Shown here in pieces: positions 50,248-59,011 of a DNA stretch of 64,000 bases. The DNA lies in assembly GCF_039525035.1 (NCBI RefSeq), contig NZ_BAAAHE010000036.1, positions 1-64,000 of the forward strand, read 5' to 3'. The notes beneath the pieces were generated by a model, which saw only the letters and a list, made by a program, of their open reading frames with translations, made no database searches and was not told the DNA's origin. The stretch's first letter is position 1, and each line of letters starts with the position of its first letter. Both the position numbers and the translations under genes were made by a program. The stretch comes from Sporichthya brevicatena (GTDB lineage: Bacteria; Actinomycetota; Actinomycetes; Sporichthyales; Sporichthyaceae).

Positions 50248-50339
50248 GCCACTCGCCTCCTGTGTTCCGGTCACGCCGGAATCAACACCGGCGCAGACGC
50301 CCAACCTAGCGGGCGTCCGCGCCGGCGACGAACTCGTGC

Positions 50340-51311
50340 TCAGGCGCCCAGGCTCGCCACGAAGGCCGCCATGTCGAAGTCTTCCTCCCAGTAGTGCGGG
50401 CGGAGAATCGGGACGCCCAGCTGCACGAAGACGCGGTTGTCCTCGATGCAGGTCGACTCCAGGAGAATCTTCCCCTCCTCGTCGAACTGGTGGAAGGTCG
50501 AGCCCAGGGTCCGGATCGTCTGGCCGTTCGTCGGCAGGCCCCGGTAGGTGCTCGCGCCCTCGACGGTGAGGTTCCAGTGGGTGAGCTGGTGCCCGTTGCC
50601 CTCGAAGACCTCGGTCGCCTCCAGCGTCCAGCGGCCGTTCTCGCCGCTGGAGAGGCCGCCGAGCTGCGCGGCGAGCATCTCGCGGTCGGTGATGGTGTCC
50701 TCGAGGTGGTCGTCGACCATGTTCCACTCGGACGTGAAGTAGTCCGAGTAGAGGTGGCCGAGCGCCTCGACGTCGTTGCTGACCGCCGCACACCAACGCT
50801 GCGCGTGCTCCAGGCCGGAGCCGGCGCGGGTGAAGGCCGACCCGTCGCCCGCCTTGGCCACACCCGTGACCCCGGTCAGGCTCTTGGTCGGGCTGACCGG
50901 GCCGACCTGGCGCAGGACCGCGCCGGCGTCCCACCAGGAGGACTCGCGCACGATGCGGCCGGCCTCGTTGTAGATGTGGAAGGTGTGGCCCTGGGTGCCG
51001 AAGGGCTTGCCCGCGACGTCCAGGCCGATGAACATCCCGGCGTGCTCGGGGGCCCACTCCCAGCGCAGCAGGCCTGAGCGGCGGTCCCCGACGTAGGACC
51101 GGATCTTGAAGTTGTGGATGCCGAAGCCGTTCGTCGCGTCCTTGTTGGCGTACAGCGAGAACAGGCGCAGCAGGTCGGGCTTGGTGTGAATGTTGTGCTG
51201 ATCGAGCATGACGTCCTCGAAGACGAAGCCCTCATCTTCATAGAGCGCGCAGACCGTCTCGGGGGCGTCCCGAAAAGCCTTCAGCCACTCGATCCCGAAG
51301 TTGTAGTGCAC
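50340..51311 (-). CDS. Tandem NTF2/SnoaL-like domain protein
   Basis: The 323-residue protein (GTG 51311, GGAGG upstream) appears to hold two NTF2-like cone-fold domains: residues 1-150 and 170-310. Each has the helix-rich start and curved-sheet pattern of SnoaL-type isomerases and of delta-5-3-ketosteroid isomerase relatives. Many such domains bind hydrophobic ligands and some isomerise or hydrolyse them. I see no firm catalytic set. The two candidate TTAAC dyads in its promoter are shared with the AtuA-family gene, suggesting common control. Confidence 0.65.
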   Translation of the reverse strand: MHYNFGIEWLKAFRDAPETVCALYEDEGFVFEDVMLDQHNIHTKPDLLRLFSLYANKDATNGFGIHNFKIRSYVGDRRSGLLRWEWAPEHAGMFIGLDVAGKPFGTQGHTFHIYNEAGRIVRESSWWDAGAVLRQVGPVSPTKSLTGVTGVAKAGDGSAFTRAGSGLEHAQRWCAAVSNDVEALGHLYSDYFTSEWNMVDDHLEDTITDREMLAAQLGGLSSGENGRWTLEATEVFEGNGHQLTHWNLTVEGASTYRGLPTNGQTIRTLGSTFHQFDEEGKILLESTCIEDNRVFVQLGVPILRPHYWEEDFDMAAFVASLGA

Positions 51312-51368
51312 GGCGAGTCCCTCCGGTCGGGGGTCGGACGGGACGCCGGGGGCGTCCACGTTTATCGT

Positions 51369-51382
51369 GGTTAACACTAACC
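51369..51382. promoter_or_regulatory. Candidate operator GGTTAACACTAACC
   Basis: A near-perfect dyad 58 bases upstream of the NTF2-like gene. Its core GTGGTTAAC (51367-51375) also occurs at the AtuA promoter, and a further GGTTAACA lies at 51426-51433. Confidence 0.4.
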
Positions 51383-51472
51383 GGGCACATTGAACCGGCG
51401 CAAGCCCGTTCGAGGGCCAGGATTTGGTTAACAGCGACTCTCAGTGACGCGACACGGGAAGGGAGGCGCGCG

Positions 51473-51721
51473 ATGGACGGCCGCGAGAAGGAGAAGGCCG
51501 TCGGGTCGGTTCCCGTCCCGGTGGAACCGACCCGACGGCACGCGGGGAGTTCGAAGCCTCCGCATGCGGTCGCGGCTTCTCCGGCTCACCATCCCCAGTG
51601 CGCCGGCTCCCCGTCGGGCCCGGTGCGGCTGACATCCGCGATGGGCACCGTCGAAGGGGGTGGGCAGCGGGACCCTCCCGGGGGACAGGTTACTGACGGC
51701 CAAACACAGCTGACAAGGTAG
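51473..51721 (+). CDS. Possible small ORF with internal hairpin (low confidence)
   Basis: An 82-residue frame starts at ATG with GGGAGG 9 bases upstream, in a 512-base stretch (51312-51823) without a clear gene. The product is Pro/Gly/Ser-rich with no known domain. A 17-bp perfect hairpin lies over codons 9-23, which argues that this is untranslated leader or small RNA rather than protein. Confidence 0.2.
   Translation: MDGREKEKAVGSVPVPVEPTRRHAGSSKPPHAVAASPAHHPQCAGSPSGPVRLTSAMGTVEGGGQRDPPGGQVTDGQTQLTR
51497..51539. other. Perfect 17-bp stem-loop of unknown role
   Basis: GCCGTCGGGTCGGTTCC pairs with 51523-51539 around a 9-base loop. GAGAAG before it can pair with CTTCTC at 51576-51581, giving a second tier. 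No T-run follows and no gene ends nearby, so it is not an ordinary terminator. Confidence 0.7.
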
Positions 51722-51823
51722 AAGAGCCGGCGTTCGGCGCCGACCCCGACGCGAACTGCGTCGTTAGACTTCAGGGCCCCTCCGGGGCGCCCGTCCCAGG
51801 ACCCCTCGCAGGATGCGGAGATC

Positions 51824-53080
51824 ATGGCTCGTCGACCCGGCCGGGTGACCGGTAAAGCCGCCCGGCGCAACCGCTGGTACAGCAAGCGGCGCAATCAGTG
51901 GATCGCGGCGGTGGTCGCGCTCGTCGTCCTCTGTGCGGGCGGGGTCGCCCTCGCCCTGAGCGGCTCGGACGACGACAAGGAGACCGCCGGCGACCGCTGG
52001 AAGCGGGAGGTCGTCGGTGACTTCGCCGGGATGTCCCAGGGCGCGGTCTCGTACCTGCAGACCGTCAACGAGTGGCGGACGGACAAGGCCGACGAGCGGA
52101 GCGTCGACGCAGCCGCTGACCTCGCCCTCGGTCAGTTCCTGACCACCCGGGAGTCGCTCGCGGAGCGGGAGCCCTTCCCTCCTGCCCCCCGCGCGCTGAC
52201 CAACTACCGCGACGCGGTCGAGCTCTACATCGCCCACGCCCGGCTCGCCAAGCTCGGCGCCGCGCTCCGCGGGAAGGACAACGAACAGCTCAACCGGCAA
52301 ATCCAGCTGATCATGGGCCGCGTCCGGTACATCGCCGACCGGACCTACGACCTCGGCAGTGACGAACTCGCGCCCTTCACCACACAGGAGCAGGAGGTCC
52401 CTGGCTTCGAGTACAACCGGGCCGTCGACGTCCCGTCATTCGCCGGGACCGACCTGGCACCCGGCGCGCCGCTGTCCCAGCCCCAGCCGGGTGTGCCGCA
52501 GAACCGCGAGTACCAGAACGTGCGCCCCGAGGGCACGATCGAGGACTGGAAGGCGGCGGTGGAGGCCGCGAAGATCCCCCCGGTCGAAGCCGAGGTGAAG
52601 GCGATCCGGGACGGATCGTCCGACGAACTGGATCGGCTCGCGAAGGAGCTGACCGCGGCCGCCGACGCCCTCTACGCCGCCCCGGACCCGCAGGACGAGC
52701 GCGAACTCAACACCCGCGTCATGCTCGGCCTGCTCACCCAGGCCGAGGCGATGCGCGTGGCCCAGGTCAGCCGGCTGGTCCCGGCCGAGCTCAAGACCGA
52801 GGCCATCGAGATCACCCAGGTGCTCGCGCTGCTCGGCAACGGCATGTGGGACGACGCCCGGCTCGGCGAGCGCGACCCGGGTTACCCGCGGACGCTGCTG
52901 ACCGAGCGCCCCGCGGTCGCCCCGCCGCCGCTGCCGGAGGTCCCGGACGAGCCCATCGGCGAACCCAGCGCCTCCCCCGACGCCTCGCCGGGTGGCGAGG
53001 AGTCGCCGGAGCCCAGCGGGACGCCGGCGGCGAGCCCGGCCGCAACGCCGGAGCCGAGCGCTACGCCGGTGGCCGGATAG
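51824..53080 (+). CDS. Membrane-anchored extracytoplasmic protein, function unknown
   Basis: I do not recognise this 418-residue protein. A basic N-terminus (15 Arg/Lys in 25 residues by eye) leads to one membrane helix at about 26-46, so the bulk should lie outside the cell. Residues 55-350 are mainly helical, with a central Pro/Gln-rich loop near 210-225. The last 55 residues are Pro/Ser/Glu/Thr-rich, like a wall-spanning or disordered tail. Its end overlaps the convergent phosphate acetyltransferase gene by 20 bases. ATG is preceded by GGAGATC. Confidence 0.75.
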   Translation: MARRPGRVTGKAARRNRWYSKRRNQWIAAVVALVVLCAGGVALALSGSDDDKETAGDRWKREVVGDFAGMSQGAVSYLQTVNEWRTDKADERSVDAAADLALGQFLTTRESLAEREPFPPAPRALTNYRDAVELYIAHARLAKLGAALRGKDNEQLNRQIQLIMGRVRYIADRTYDLGSDELAPFTTQEQEVPGFEYNRAVDVPSFAGTDLAPGAPLSQPQPGVPQNREYQNVRPEGTIEDWKAAVEAAKIPPVEAEVKAIRDGSSDELDRLAKELTAAADALYAAPDPQDERELNTRVMLGLLTQAEAMRVAQVSRLVPAELKTEAIEITQVLALLGNGMWDDARLGERDPGYPRTLLTERPAVAPPPLPEVPDEPIGEPSASPDASPGGEESPEPSGTPAASPAATPEPSATPVAG

Positions 53081-53999
53081 CGGCGGCCTGGAGTGCGGTG
53101 ACGCAGGCGAGGTCGACGATCTCGTCGGCGTTCGCGCCGCGCGACAGGTCGTTCATCGGGAGCGCGAGGCCCTGCAGCACCGGGCCGACCGCGACCGCCC
53201 CGCCGAGGCGGGCGACGAGCTTGTAGGCGATGTTCGCGGCGTCGAGGTCCGGGAAGACCAGGACGTTCGCGGCACCGGCGACAGGGCTGCCGGGCGCCTT
53301 CGCCGCGGCCACAGTTGCGTCGAGCGCGGCGTCCGCCTGAAGTTCACCATCGACCGCGAGGTCGGGGTGCTGCTCCTGGACGAGCTTGAGGGCCGCCCGG
53401 ACCTTGTCGACCCGCGGGTGCTGGGCGCTGCCCTTGGTCGAGAAGCTGAGCAGCGCCACCCGGGCGGTCTCGCCCAGCAGCGCCTGCGCGCTGCCCGACG
53501 ACGCCACGGCGATGTCCGCGAGCTGTTCGACGGTCGGGTCGGGCACCACTCCCCCGTCGGCGAAGACGACCGTCCGCGGACCGCCCGCGGCGTGCGGGCA
53601 GTCCATGAGGAAGAAGCTGGAGACCGTCGACACCCCGGCCGCCGGACCGATGCCGCGGAGCGCGGCACGGACGGTCGCGGCCGTCGTCGCCACCGCGCCG
53701 GCCACGGCCCCGTCGGCGAGCCCCGCGCGGACCATCAGCGCACCGACGAGAAGCGGGTCGTCGAGTTCGGCGGCCGCGTCCTCGGCGGAGACGCCCCGGG
53801 CGGCGCGCCGCTCGACATGACCCGGCGTCAGGTCGGGTCGGACCTGCTCCCGCAGTTCGGCGGTCAGCAACACCGGCGTGCCGAGGCCGTCCCCGAAGGT
53901 TCCGGCGGCGGCCCGGACGCGCGGATCGTCCGCCTCGCAGAAGACGATCCGGGCGGGCCGGGCCGCGGCGCCGGCCCGCAGCCGTTCCGAGAGCGTCAC
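53061..53999 (-). CDS. pta: Phosphate acetyltransferase (short form)
   Basis: The 312-residue enzyme is a short phosphotransacetylase lacking the N-terminal regulatory domains of enterobacterial Pta. Landmarks are [34 protein letters not shown], the [12 protein letters not shown] segment and [12 protein letters not shown]. It interconverts acetyl-CoA (or another short acyl-CoA) and acyl phosphate. No acetate kinase gene follows. The GTG start overlaps the stop of the AtuA-family gene by four bases, so the two are coupled. A propionyl or branched acyl substrate is possible. Confidence 0.88.
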   Translation of the reverse strand: MTLSERLRAGAAARPARIVFCEADDPRVRAAAGTFGDGLGTPVLLTAELREQVRPDLTPGHVERRAARGVSAEDAAAELDDPLLVGALMVRAGLADGAVAGAVATTAATVRAALRGIGPAAGVSTVSSFFLMDCPHAAGGPRTVVFADGGVVPDPTVEQLADIAVASSGSAQALLGETARVALLSFSTKGSAQHPRVDKVRAALKLVQEQHPDLAVDGELQADAALDATVAAAKAPGSPVAGAANVLVFPDLDAANIAYKLVARLGGAVAVGPVLQGLALPMNDLSRGANADEIVDLACVTALQAAAIRPPA

Positions 54000-55813
54000 G
54001 CGGCGGTGGCCACCAGGGCGGCCGGGACGGTGACCTCCATCGCGAGCAGGTACTGGGCGAAAGTCTTGCCCTGGGCGTCGAAGCGCAGCGAGTTCGCGCC
54101 ACCGCCGCCGAGACTTTCGTGCAGCAGGAAGTTCAGGGCGAGCAGGTTGGGCAGTTCGAAGCGCTCGACCTCGCCGTTGCAGATGCCCTTGAACTGCTGC
54201 TTGACGACCTCGGAGGTGAGGTTCGCCTTGATCCAGTGGTAGATCTCCGGGCTCCGGGCGCGGATGCCGACGTTGCCGGTGTCGCCCTTGTCGCCGGAGC
54301 GGGCGATGCACAGCTGCATCAGCGGAACGGTGACGGTCTGCGAATCTCCGGGCAGGTCGGCGAGCTCGCGGGCGTCGTCGGCCGGGGTGGCCTTGCCCAG
54401 CGGCGCGGGCGCGACGCGGACATCGGTGTAGGCCGCGGCGGCCGAGGAGACCGGTTCGGTGTTGCCGTCGACGGTGACGGTGGCCTTGACCGCGTCGCGG
54501 GCGATCAGCGCGGGCCAGTGGGCCACGACCTCGGCCACGCGCGGGCGGCCCTGGTCGGCCGGCACCGTCATGCCGGGCAGGGCCTGAAGCATGATGCCGA
54601 CCACCATCGGGGCGAAGTTCGCCTCGATCTTGGCCCGGTCCCGGTCGCGGACCCCGAACTGGACCAGCACCTCGCTGGGCTCGGTGGCGGTCAGCGAGGG
54701 GTGGGAGGCGTCCCAGCCGATGAACTGCGTCGAGGCCTCTTCGTAGGCGTCCATCCCGCCGGCCGCGTGCCAGAAGATCTCCGCGACCTTGTTGGCCTTA
54801 CGCAGCGTGTCCGGGCCCGAGAGCAGCAGCCGCCCGACCGAGCGGTACCCGTCGGAGTAGGAGACGGCGACCTTGAGCAGCTCGGGCGGCGGCGCGCCGA
54901 CGATGCCGGAGACGCGGACGCGGTCCGGGCCCTCCTGGGCCAGCTCGATCGAGTCGAAGCGCGCGATGCAGTCCGGGGACAGGTAGGCCGGGCCGCCCAT
55001 CTCATACAGCAACTGCTCGGAGACCGTGTGGACGCTGACCAGGCCCCCGGTGCCCGGGTGCTTGGTGACGACGAACTCCCCGTCCGGGTACACCTCGACC
55101 AACGGGTAGCCCATGTTGCGGTGGTCCGGGACCAGGTGCCAGTCGGTGAAGTTCCCGCCCGTGCACTGGCAGCCACACTCGATGATGTGCCCCGCCACCA
55201 CCCCGGCCGCGAGCTTGTCCCAGTCGTCGGCCGCCCACCCGAAGCGGTGGATCATCGGCGCCATCGCCACCGAGGTGTCGGTGACCCGCCCGGCCACGAT
55301 CACGTTCGCGCCCAGCTCCAGGGCCCGCACGATCGCCGGTGCCCCGATGTAGACGTTCGCCGACTGCACCCGCTCGCGGATGTCGCTGAGCGGACGGCCG
55401 GTCTCCATGTTCGTCAGCGCCTGACCCGAGGCGAGCAGATCGTCCAGGTCCGTGTACAGGTCGTCCCCGGACACCACACCGAGCTTGACCTTGTCCCGGA
55501 CCCCGAGCTCGGTCGCGAGCTTCTCCACCGCCGCCGCACACGCATGCGGGTTCACCCCGCCGGCGTTCGCGATGATCGTGACGCCCTTCTCCACACACGG
55601 CACCAGCACGTCCCGCAGCTGGGTCAGAAAGTCCCCCGCGTACCCCAGCTCAGGGCGCTTGGCCTTCTGCTTCTGCAGGATCGCCATCGTCACCTCGGCC
55701 AGGTAGTCCATGACCAGGTAGTCGATCGGCCCACCCTCGACCTGCCGCTTCGCCGCCGTGGGGTCATCCCCCCAGAACCCGCCGCAGTTGGCGATGACGA
55801 TCTTCTCGGTCAC
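53996..55813 (-). CDS. AtuA-family protein (DUF1446 with C-terminal AtuA-like domain)
   Basis: The 605-residue protein has the DUF1446 core (about 1-450), with [18 protein letters not shown] and the [12 protein letters not shown] block, and the smaller AtuA-like C-terminal domain (about 495-595; [18 protein letters not shown]). AtuA belongs to the acyclic terpene (citronellol/geraniol) utilisation gene set of Pseudomonas, though its reaction is not settled. GTG is preceded by GGAGG. Here it is coupled to a phosphate acetyltransferase, an unusual partner. A TTAAC dyad lies 33 bases upstream. Confidence 0.85.
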   Translation of the reverse strand: MTEKIVIANCGGFWGDDPTAAKRQVEGGPIDYLVMDYLAEVTMAILQKQKAKRPELGYAGDFLTQLRDVLVPCVEKGVTIIANAGGVNPHACAAAVEKLATELGVRDKVKLGVVSGDDLYTDLDDLLASGQALTNMETGRPLSDIRERVQSANVYIGAPAIVRALELGANVIVAGRVTDTSVAMAPMIHRFGWAADDWDKLAAGVVAGHIIECGCQCTGGNFTDWHLVPDHRNMGYPLVEVYPDGEFVVTKHPGTGGLVSVHTVSEQLLYEMGGPAYLSPDCIARFDSIELAQEGPDRVRVSGIVGAPPPELLKVAVSYSDGYRSVGRLLLSGPDTLRKANKVAEIFWHAAGGMDAYEEASTQFIGWDASHPSLTATEPSEVLVQFGVRDRDRAKIEANFAPMVVGIMLQALPGMTVPADQGRPRVAEVVAHWPALIARDAVKATVTVDGNTEPVSSAAAAYTDVRVAPAPLGKATPADDARELADLPGDSQTVTVPLMQLCIARSGDKGDTGNVGIRARSPEIYHWIKANLTSEVVKQQFKGICNGEVERFELPNLLALNFLLHESLGGGGANSLRFDAQGKTFAQYLLAMEVTVPAALVATAA

Positions 55814-55845
55814 GGGGAACCTCCGGGTGAGACGGTGTCGGGTCA

Positions 55846-55861
55846 GTTAACCACAGTTAAC
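55846..55861. promoter_or_regulatory. Candidate operator GTTAAC-CACA-GTTAAC
   Basis: Two GTTAAC half-sites four bases apart, centred about 40 bases before the GTG of the AtuA-family gene. On the minus strand it reads GTGGTTAAC, matching the site at 51367-51375. Confidence 0.45.
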
Positions 55862-55901
55862 GTGCGCCGCCGGATGGAGCTGCTGGGAGCTTAAGCACAT
55901 C

Positions 55902-55930
55902 CGCCCGCCGACTGGAAAAGCCGGCGGGCG
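55902..55930 (-). terminator. Hairpin after the multi-pass membrane protein gene
   Basis: CGCCCGCCG and CGGCGGGCG form a 9-bp perfect stem, 21 bases past the minus-strand stop at 55951. The distal arm is followed by short A/T-poor sequence. It separates the ABC operon from the AtuA unit. Confidence 0.5.
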
Positions 55931-55950
55931 AAGGTACCAACTATCGGTCG

Positions 55951-56835
55951 TCAGACGACGGTGGCGGCGATCCGCTCCGTGCGGCTCATCGGCGAGAGCG
56001 ACGGGGCCCGGCCCTCGAGCTCCGCGAGCCGCTGGACCGCGAACAGCGCCTGGCTGGTCCAGTACAGGCCGGCCGCGGCCAGGCCGATGCTCACCGGAGC
56101 CATGGCCCACATGATCGCCGTCGAGGGGTTCGGCGCGTTCATCGCGACCAGCGTCGGGAAGCCCGCACCGAGGCACTCGAACGCGAAGTTCGCCGGGAAC
56201 ACCATGAACACGATCAGGTTGTGCTGCCACTTGGTGGCGCGCAGCTTGATCACCGCGCACAGCACCGCGAAGCCGGTGATCTGCGCGCACTCCATGAACG
56301 CGATGAACAACGGGTAGTTGAGGAACCGCATCGGCGCCTCCCCGTAGTAGGTGTACAGGCCCGAGTTCACCGCGATGGTCTCGAACAGCGCCGTCGTGAA
56401 GGCGGTCAACGCGGCGTAGGAGTAGATCTTCTTCAGCGTCACTCCGGCCGCGAAGGCGCGGTAGAGGAGCACCGCCGGCAACGCGAACACGACCACGTAG
56501 GCCGGCATGACCCAGACCGGTTGCGGCAGTCCGAACGAGGTGAAGAGCGTCCACTGGGGGCCGTTGCCCTCGGCGTCTGCTCCGAGCCAGTGCAGGTGGT
56601 AGGTGATGTCGTAGATGGGCTCGAAGATGCTGCCGGCGGCGACGGCCAGGACGATGAACACGGGGAGCGGCGAGCGCTCCTGGCGGCCGATCCTGGCGGC
56701 GTAGACGAGCAGAGCGATCGTGCCCGCCCACAGGCCGACGGTGGCGACGGTCTGCATGACCTCGTTGAGGTCACGGCCGTACGTCTCCGGCGTGGGCAGC
56801 GGGACGGGTCCCGCGTCACCCTGAAGTCGATTCAT
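55951..56835 (-). CDS. Multi-pass membrane protein, possibly AveC-like
   Basis: The 294-residue protein has about seven or eight hydrophobic helices (near 30-50, 58-75, 105-130, 138-160, 175-195, 205-225 and 235-255). Conserved-looking polar residues sit near helix ends (EPIYDITYHLHWLG, SGLYTYYGEAPMRF). The pattern reminds me of the AveC family, which in Streptomyces acts as a membrane dehydratase/spirocyclase in avermectin synthesis. This match is from memory and moderate. ATG is preceded by AAGGA. It lies 116 bases after the transporter-linked secreted protein gene and may take part in import or first transformation of the substrate. Confidence 0.55.
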   Translation of the reverse strand: MNRLQGDAGPVPLPTPETYGRDLNEVMQTVATVGLWAGTIALLVYAARIGRQERSPLPVFIVLAVAAGSIFEPIYDITYHLHWLGADAEGNGPQWTLFTSFGLPQPVWVMPAYVVVFALPAVLLYRAFAAGVTLKKIYSYAALTAFTTALFETIAVNSGLYTYYGEAPMRFLNYPLFIAFMECAQITGFAVLCAVIKLRATKWQHNLIVFMVFPANFAFECLGAGFPTLVAMNAPNPSTAIMWAMAPVSIGLAAAGLYWTSQALFAVQRLAELEGRAPSLSPMSRTERIAATVV

Positions 56836-56899
56836 CAGGAGTCCTTCGGGTCAGCGTTGAGCTTCCGGAGGTCGGGCTGGGGAACCGGGGACGAACGGC

Positions 56900-56936
56900 C
56901 GAGGTCCGCCGCCCCCGACCGGGACGACGGACCTCG
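56900..56936. terminator. Intercistronic hairpin
   Basis: CGAGGTCCG and CGGACCTCG form a 9-bp perfect stem with a 19-base loop in the 116-base gap, possibly a weak terminator or mRNA-stabilising fold. Confidence 0.4.
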
Positions 56937-56951
56937 GGAACCAGAGCGCCG

Positions 56952-58316
56952 TCAGACGCCGCGGTTCATCGCGAACCGACCGAACAGGAGGTGCCCGCCC
57001 AGCACCGCCATGCCACCCAGGAGGAGCAGCCCGTAGAGCAGCTCCGTGTCGGTGCCGCGCTGAGCGGCGGCAGGAACGAACCCGAGTGAGGTCGGGAGGA
57101 TCTCCCCGGAGACGAGCGGGCCGGCCACGTCGGCGACGCCCTCGGGCAGCGGGCTCAGGCCCGTGTCCGTACCGGGCAGGGCACCGACGGCGCCGGTGCC
57201 GAGATCGACCGCCGGGGCACCAGCGGCGTCCACGGTTGCACCCGTGTCGGCGCCGCTGATGCCGCCGGCGGTCGTGGAGTCGGTGCTCGCCCCCGAGTTG
57301 GCCGACCCCGATCCGACGCTGTCCGACTTCGCGAAGTCGATGGCGTCGTTGAGCGCGCTGACCGAAGCGCGGCCCAGGATGAACGTGACCGTCAGCGGCT
57401 CCGCCCCGGGAACCGCCTGCGTCGTCGTGACCTTGAGACCACCAATGGTGTAGGTCATCGCCCCGGTGGCGGCGTCGGTGGCCGTCTCGATCGGCGCGAC
57501 GTCGAGCTGGATCCCGGCGTTCTTCAGGACCTCGTTCGCCTGGGCGATCGCGTCCTTGGAGCTGGCCTCCTGGCCCAGGTAGCGGAACCCGTTCTGGTTG
57601 AAGCCGAAGTCCTGGCCGTTCACCGAGAACCGACCGAAGGTCTGCGAGGTGATCGTCGGGGCCTTGCCGGGCGTGGTGCTGTCGACGATCTTCGCCTGCG
57701 CCACGGAGTACCCGACCTCGAGCGGACCCTGCACGAAGCCGGCGACCGTGCCCGAGGCCTCGGCAACCGCGTTGTCCTTCACGACGGAGACGACAGCGTC
57801 CGCGGTCTCCTGCTGGTTCGGCGCCGGGATCTCCGGCGGCGCGCCCTGCTCGCCGTGCGCCTTGACCGTCGTCTCGCCACAGTCCACGGTCGTGCGGTAC
57901 CAGCCGCCGTCGTCGGCGGCCTTGTCCGGCGAGCGGCACTCGATGTAGCCAGGAACTCGGGTGAAGGGCACCGGAAGGGCGAACCCGAAACCCGACGGTA
58001 GACCCGCCGCCGTGCCAGGTAGATTCTGCCCCGTAGTCCCGAGGTAGGGCGAACTGGCGAACGCTTCGCCAAGGCCGTTAGCCAATTCGGCATGAGCAAC
58101 GAGCGAGGACGCCTCGACCTCGGGGGAAGCGGGCACGCTGGCCGAGATGACCTCATAATATTGCGCGTCGCCCTGGGCGGTCAGCGAGTACGTCGTGTTC
58201 ATGTCCGCAGGAATCAAAGGGTCAGCGCTGGCCGACCCGACGGGTAACGTGATGAGTGCCCCCGTGCTGGCGGTCGCGACCGCGGTGAGGGCGAGAGCCC
58301 AGTGCGGCGCCCTCAT
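56952..58316 (-). CDS. Secreted, C-terminally membrane-anchored protein coupled to ABC genes
   Basis: The 454-residue protein has a signal peptide (likely cut after ASA near 31), a large strand-rich extracellular part, and a Gly/Ala/Ser/Asp-rich stretch (about 330-420). It ends in a membrane helix (about 427-446) and a short basic tail (RFAMNRGV). This is a surface protein held by its C-terminus; there is no LPXTG. I recognise no catalytic domain. Two Cys (about 128 and 146) could form a disulfide. Its ATG overlaps the LivF stop by four bases, so its dose is tied to the transporter and it may be a surface receptor or substrate-gathering protein. Confidence 0.7.
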   Translation of the reverse strand: MRAPHWALALTAVATASTGALITLPVGSASADPLIPADMNTTYSLTAQGDAQYYEVISASVPASPEVEASSLVAHAELANGLGEAFASSPYLGTTGQNLPGTAAGLPSGFGFALPVPFTRVPGYIECRSPDKAADDGGWYRTTVDCGETTVKAHGEQGAPPEIPAPNQQETADAVVSVVKDNAVAEASGTVAGFVQGPLEVGYSVAQAKIVDSTTPGKAPTITSQTFGRFSVNGQDFGFNQNGFRYLGQEASSKDAIAQANEVLKNAGIQLDVAPIETATDAATGAMTYTIGGLKVTTTQAVPGAEPLTVTFILGRASVSALNDAIDFAKSDSVGSGSANSGASTDSTTAGGISGADTGATVDAAGAPAVDLGTGAVGALPGTDTGLSPLPEGVADVAGPLVSGEILPTSLGFVPAAAQRGTDTELLYGLLLLGGMAVLGGHLLFGRFAMNRGV

Positions 58317-59011
58317 GACGCCAACGACCCGAGGTAGCTGTTCATGATCGTTTCCTCCGAGATCTCGCCGGGCTCTCCGGCAAAACTGATACGGCCGCGG
58401 TCGAGGATGTAGACGTAGTCGGCCAGCTGCAGGGCTTGACCGACGTACTGCTCGACGAGCAGCTGCGAGATGTTCGACTTCGACAGGTCGTGGAGGTAGG
58501 CGAAGATCTCCTCCACGATCTTGGGTGCGAGGCCCATCGACACCTCGTCCAGCAGCACCACGCGAGGGTTGCCGACGTAGGCGTACGAGAGCGCGAGCAT
58601 CTGCTGCTCGCCACCACTCATCGTCCGCGCCACCTGGTTGGCCCGCTCACCGAGACGCGGGAAGACCGACGTGGCCTTCTTCAGGGACGCCTTGAAGTTG
58701 CCGGGCGGGGCCTGCAGCCGGATGTTGTCCGTGACCGTGAGCGAGGGGAAGATCCCGCGACCCTCGGGCACGTGGCACACCCCACGCTTGGCCAGCTGAT
58801 GCGGCTTCAGATTCGTCACGTCCTCGCCGTCGATCAGGATCTGTCCCGACCGCGGCTTCAGCAGCCCTGAGGCGACGCGCAGCAGCGTGGTCTTTCCGGC
58901 CCCGTTCGGGCCGAGCAGGGCCACGACCGCGTTGTCCGGCACGGTGATGCTGACGTCGCGCAGGACGGTGCCGGTGTCGTAGCCGGCCGTGATGTTCCGT
59001 AGCTCAAGCAA
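58313..59011 (-). CDS. ABC transporter ATP-binding protein, LivF type
   Basis: The 232-residue ATPase has Walker A GPNGAGKT (34-41), the signature MSGGEQQML and Walker B VVLLDE followed by the LivF-like VSMGLAPKIVEEIF. It powers import by a branched-chain-amino-acid-type (HAAT) ABC system with the LivG protein. Its start overlaps the LivG gene end by 8 bases. The substrate need not be an amino acid: this family also takes up amides, urea and aromatic or lipid-like acids. Confidence 0.9.
   Translation of the reverse strand: MLELRNITAGYDTGTVLRDVSITVPDNAVVALLGPNGAGKTTLLRVASGLLKPRSGQILIDGEDVTNLKPHQLAKRGVCHVPEGRGIFPSLTVTDNIRLQAPPGNFKASLKKATSVFPRLGERANQVARTMSGGEQQMLALSYAYVGNPRVVLLDEVSMGLAPKIVEEIFAYLHDLSKSNISQLLVEQYVGQALQLADYVYILDRGRISFAGEPGEISEETIMNSYLGSLAS

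Noticed and set aside
47407-50394. Antisense open frame of about 990 codons
   Set aside because: It is opposite plsB and the FMN reductase gene. No motifs, only Arg/Val/Gly-rich sequence.
51473-51823. Known riboswitch (cobalamin, ydaO/c-di-AMP or glycine type)
   Set aside because: Hairpins are present but I could not find the conserved core sequences of these classes.
56952-58316. LPXTG-type wall-anchored protein
   Set aside because: The C-terminal helix and basic tail fit a sorting signal roughly, but no LPxTG-like motif precedes the helix.
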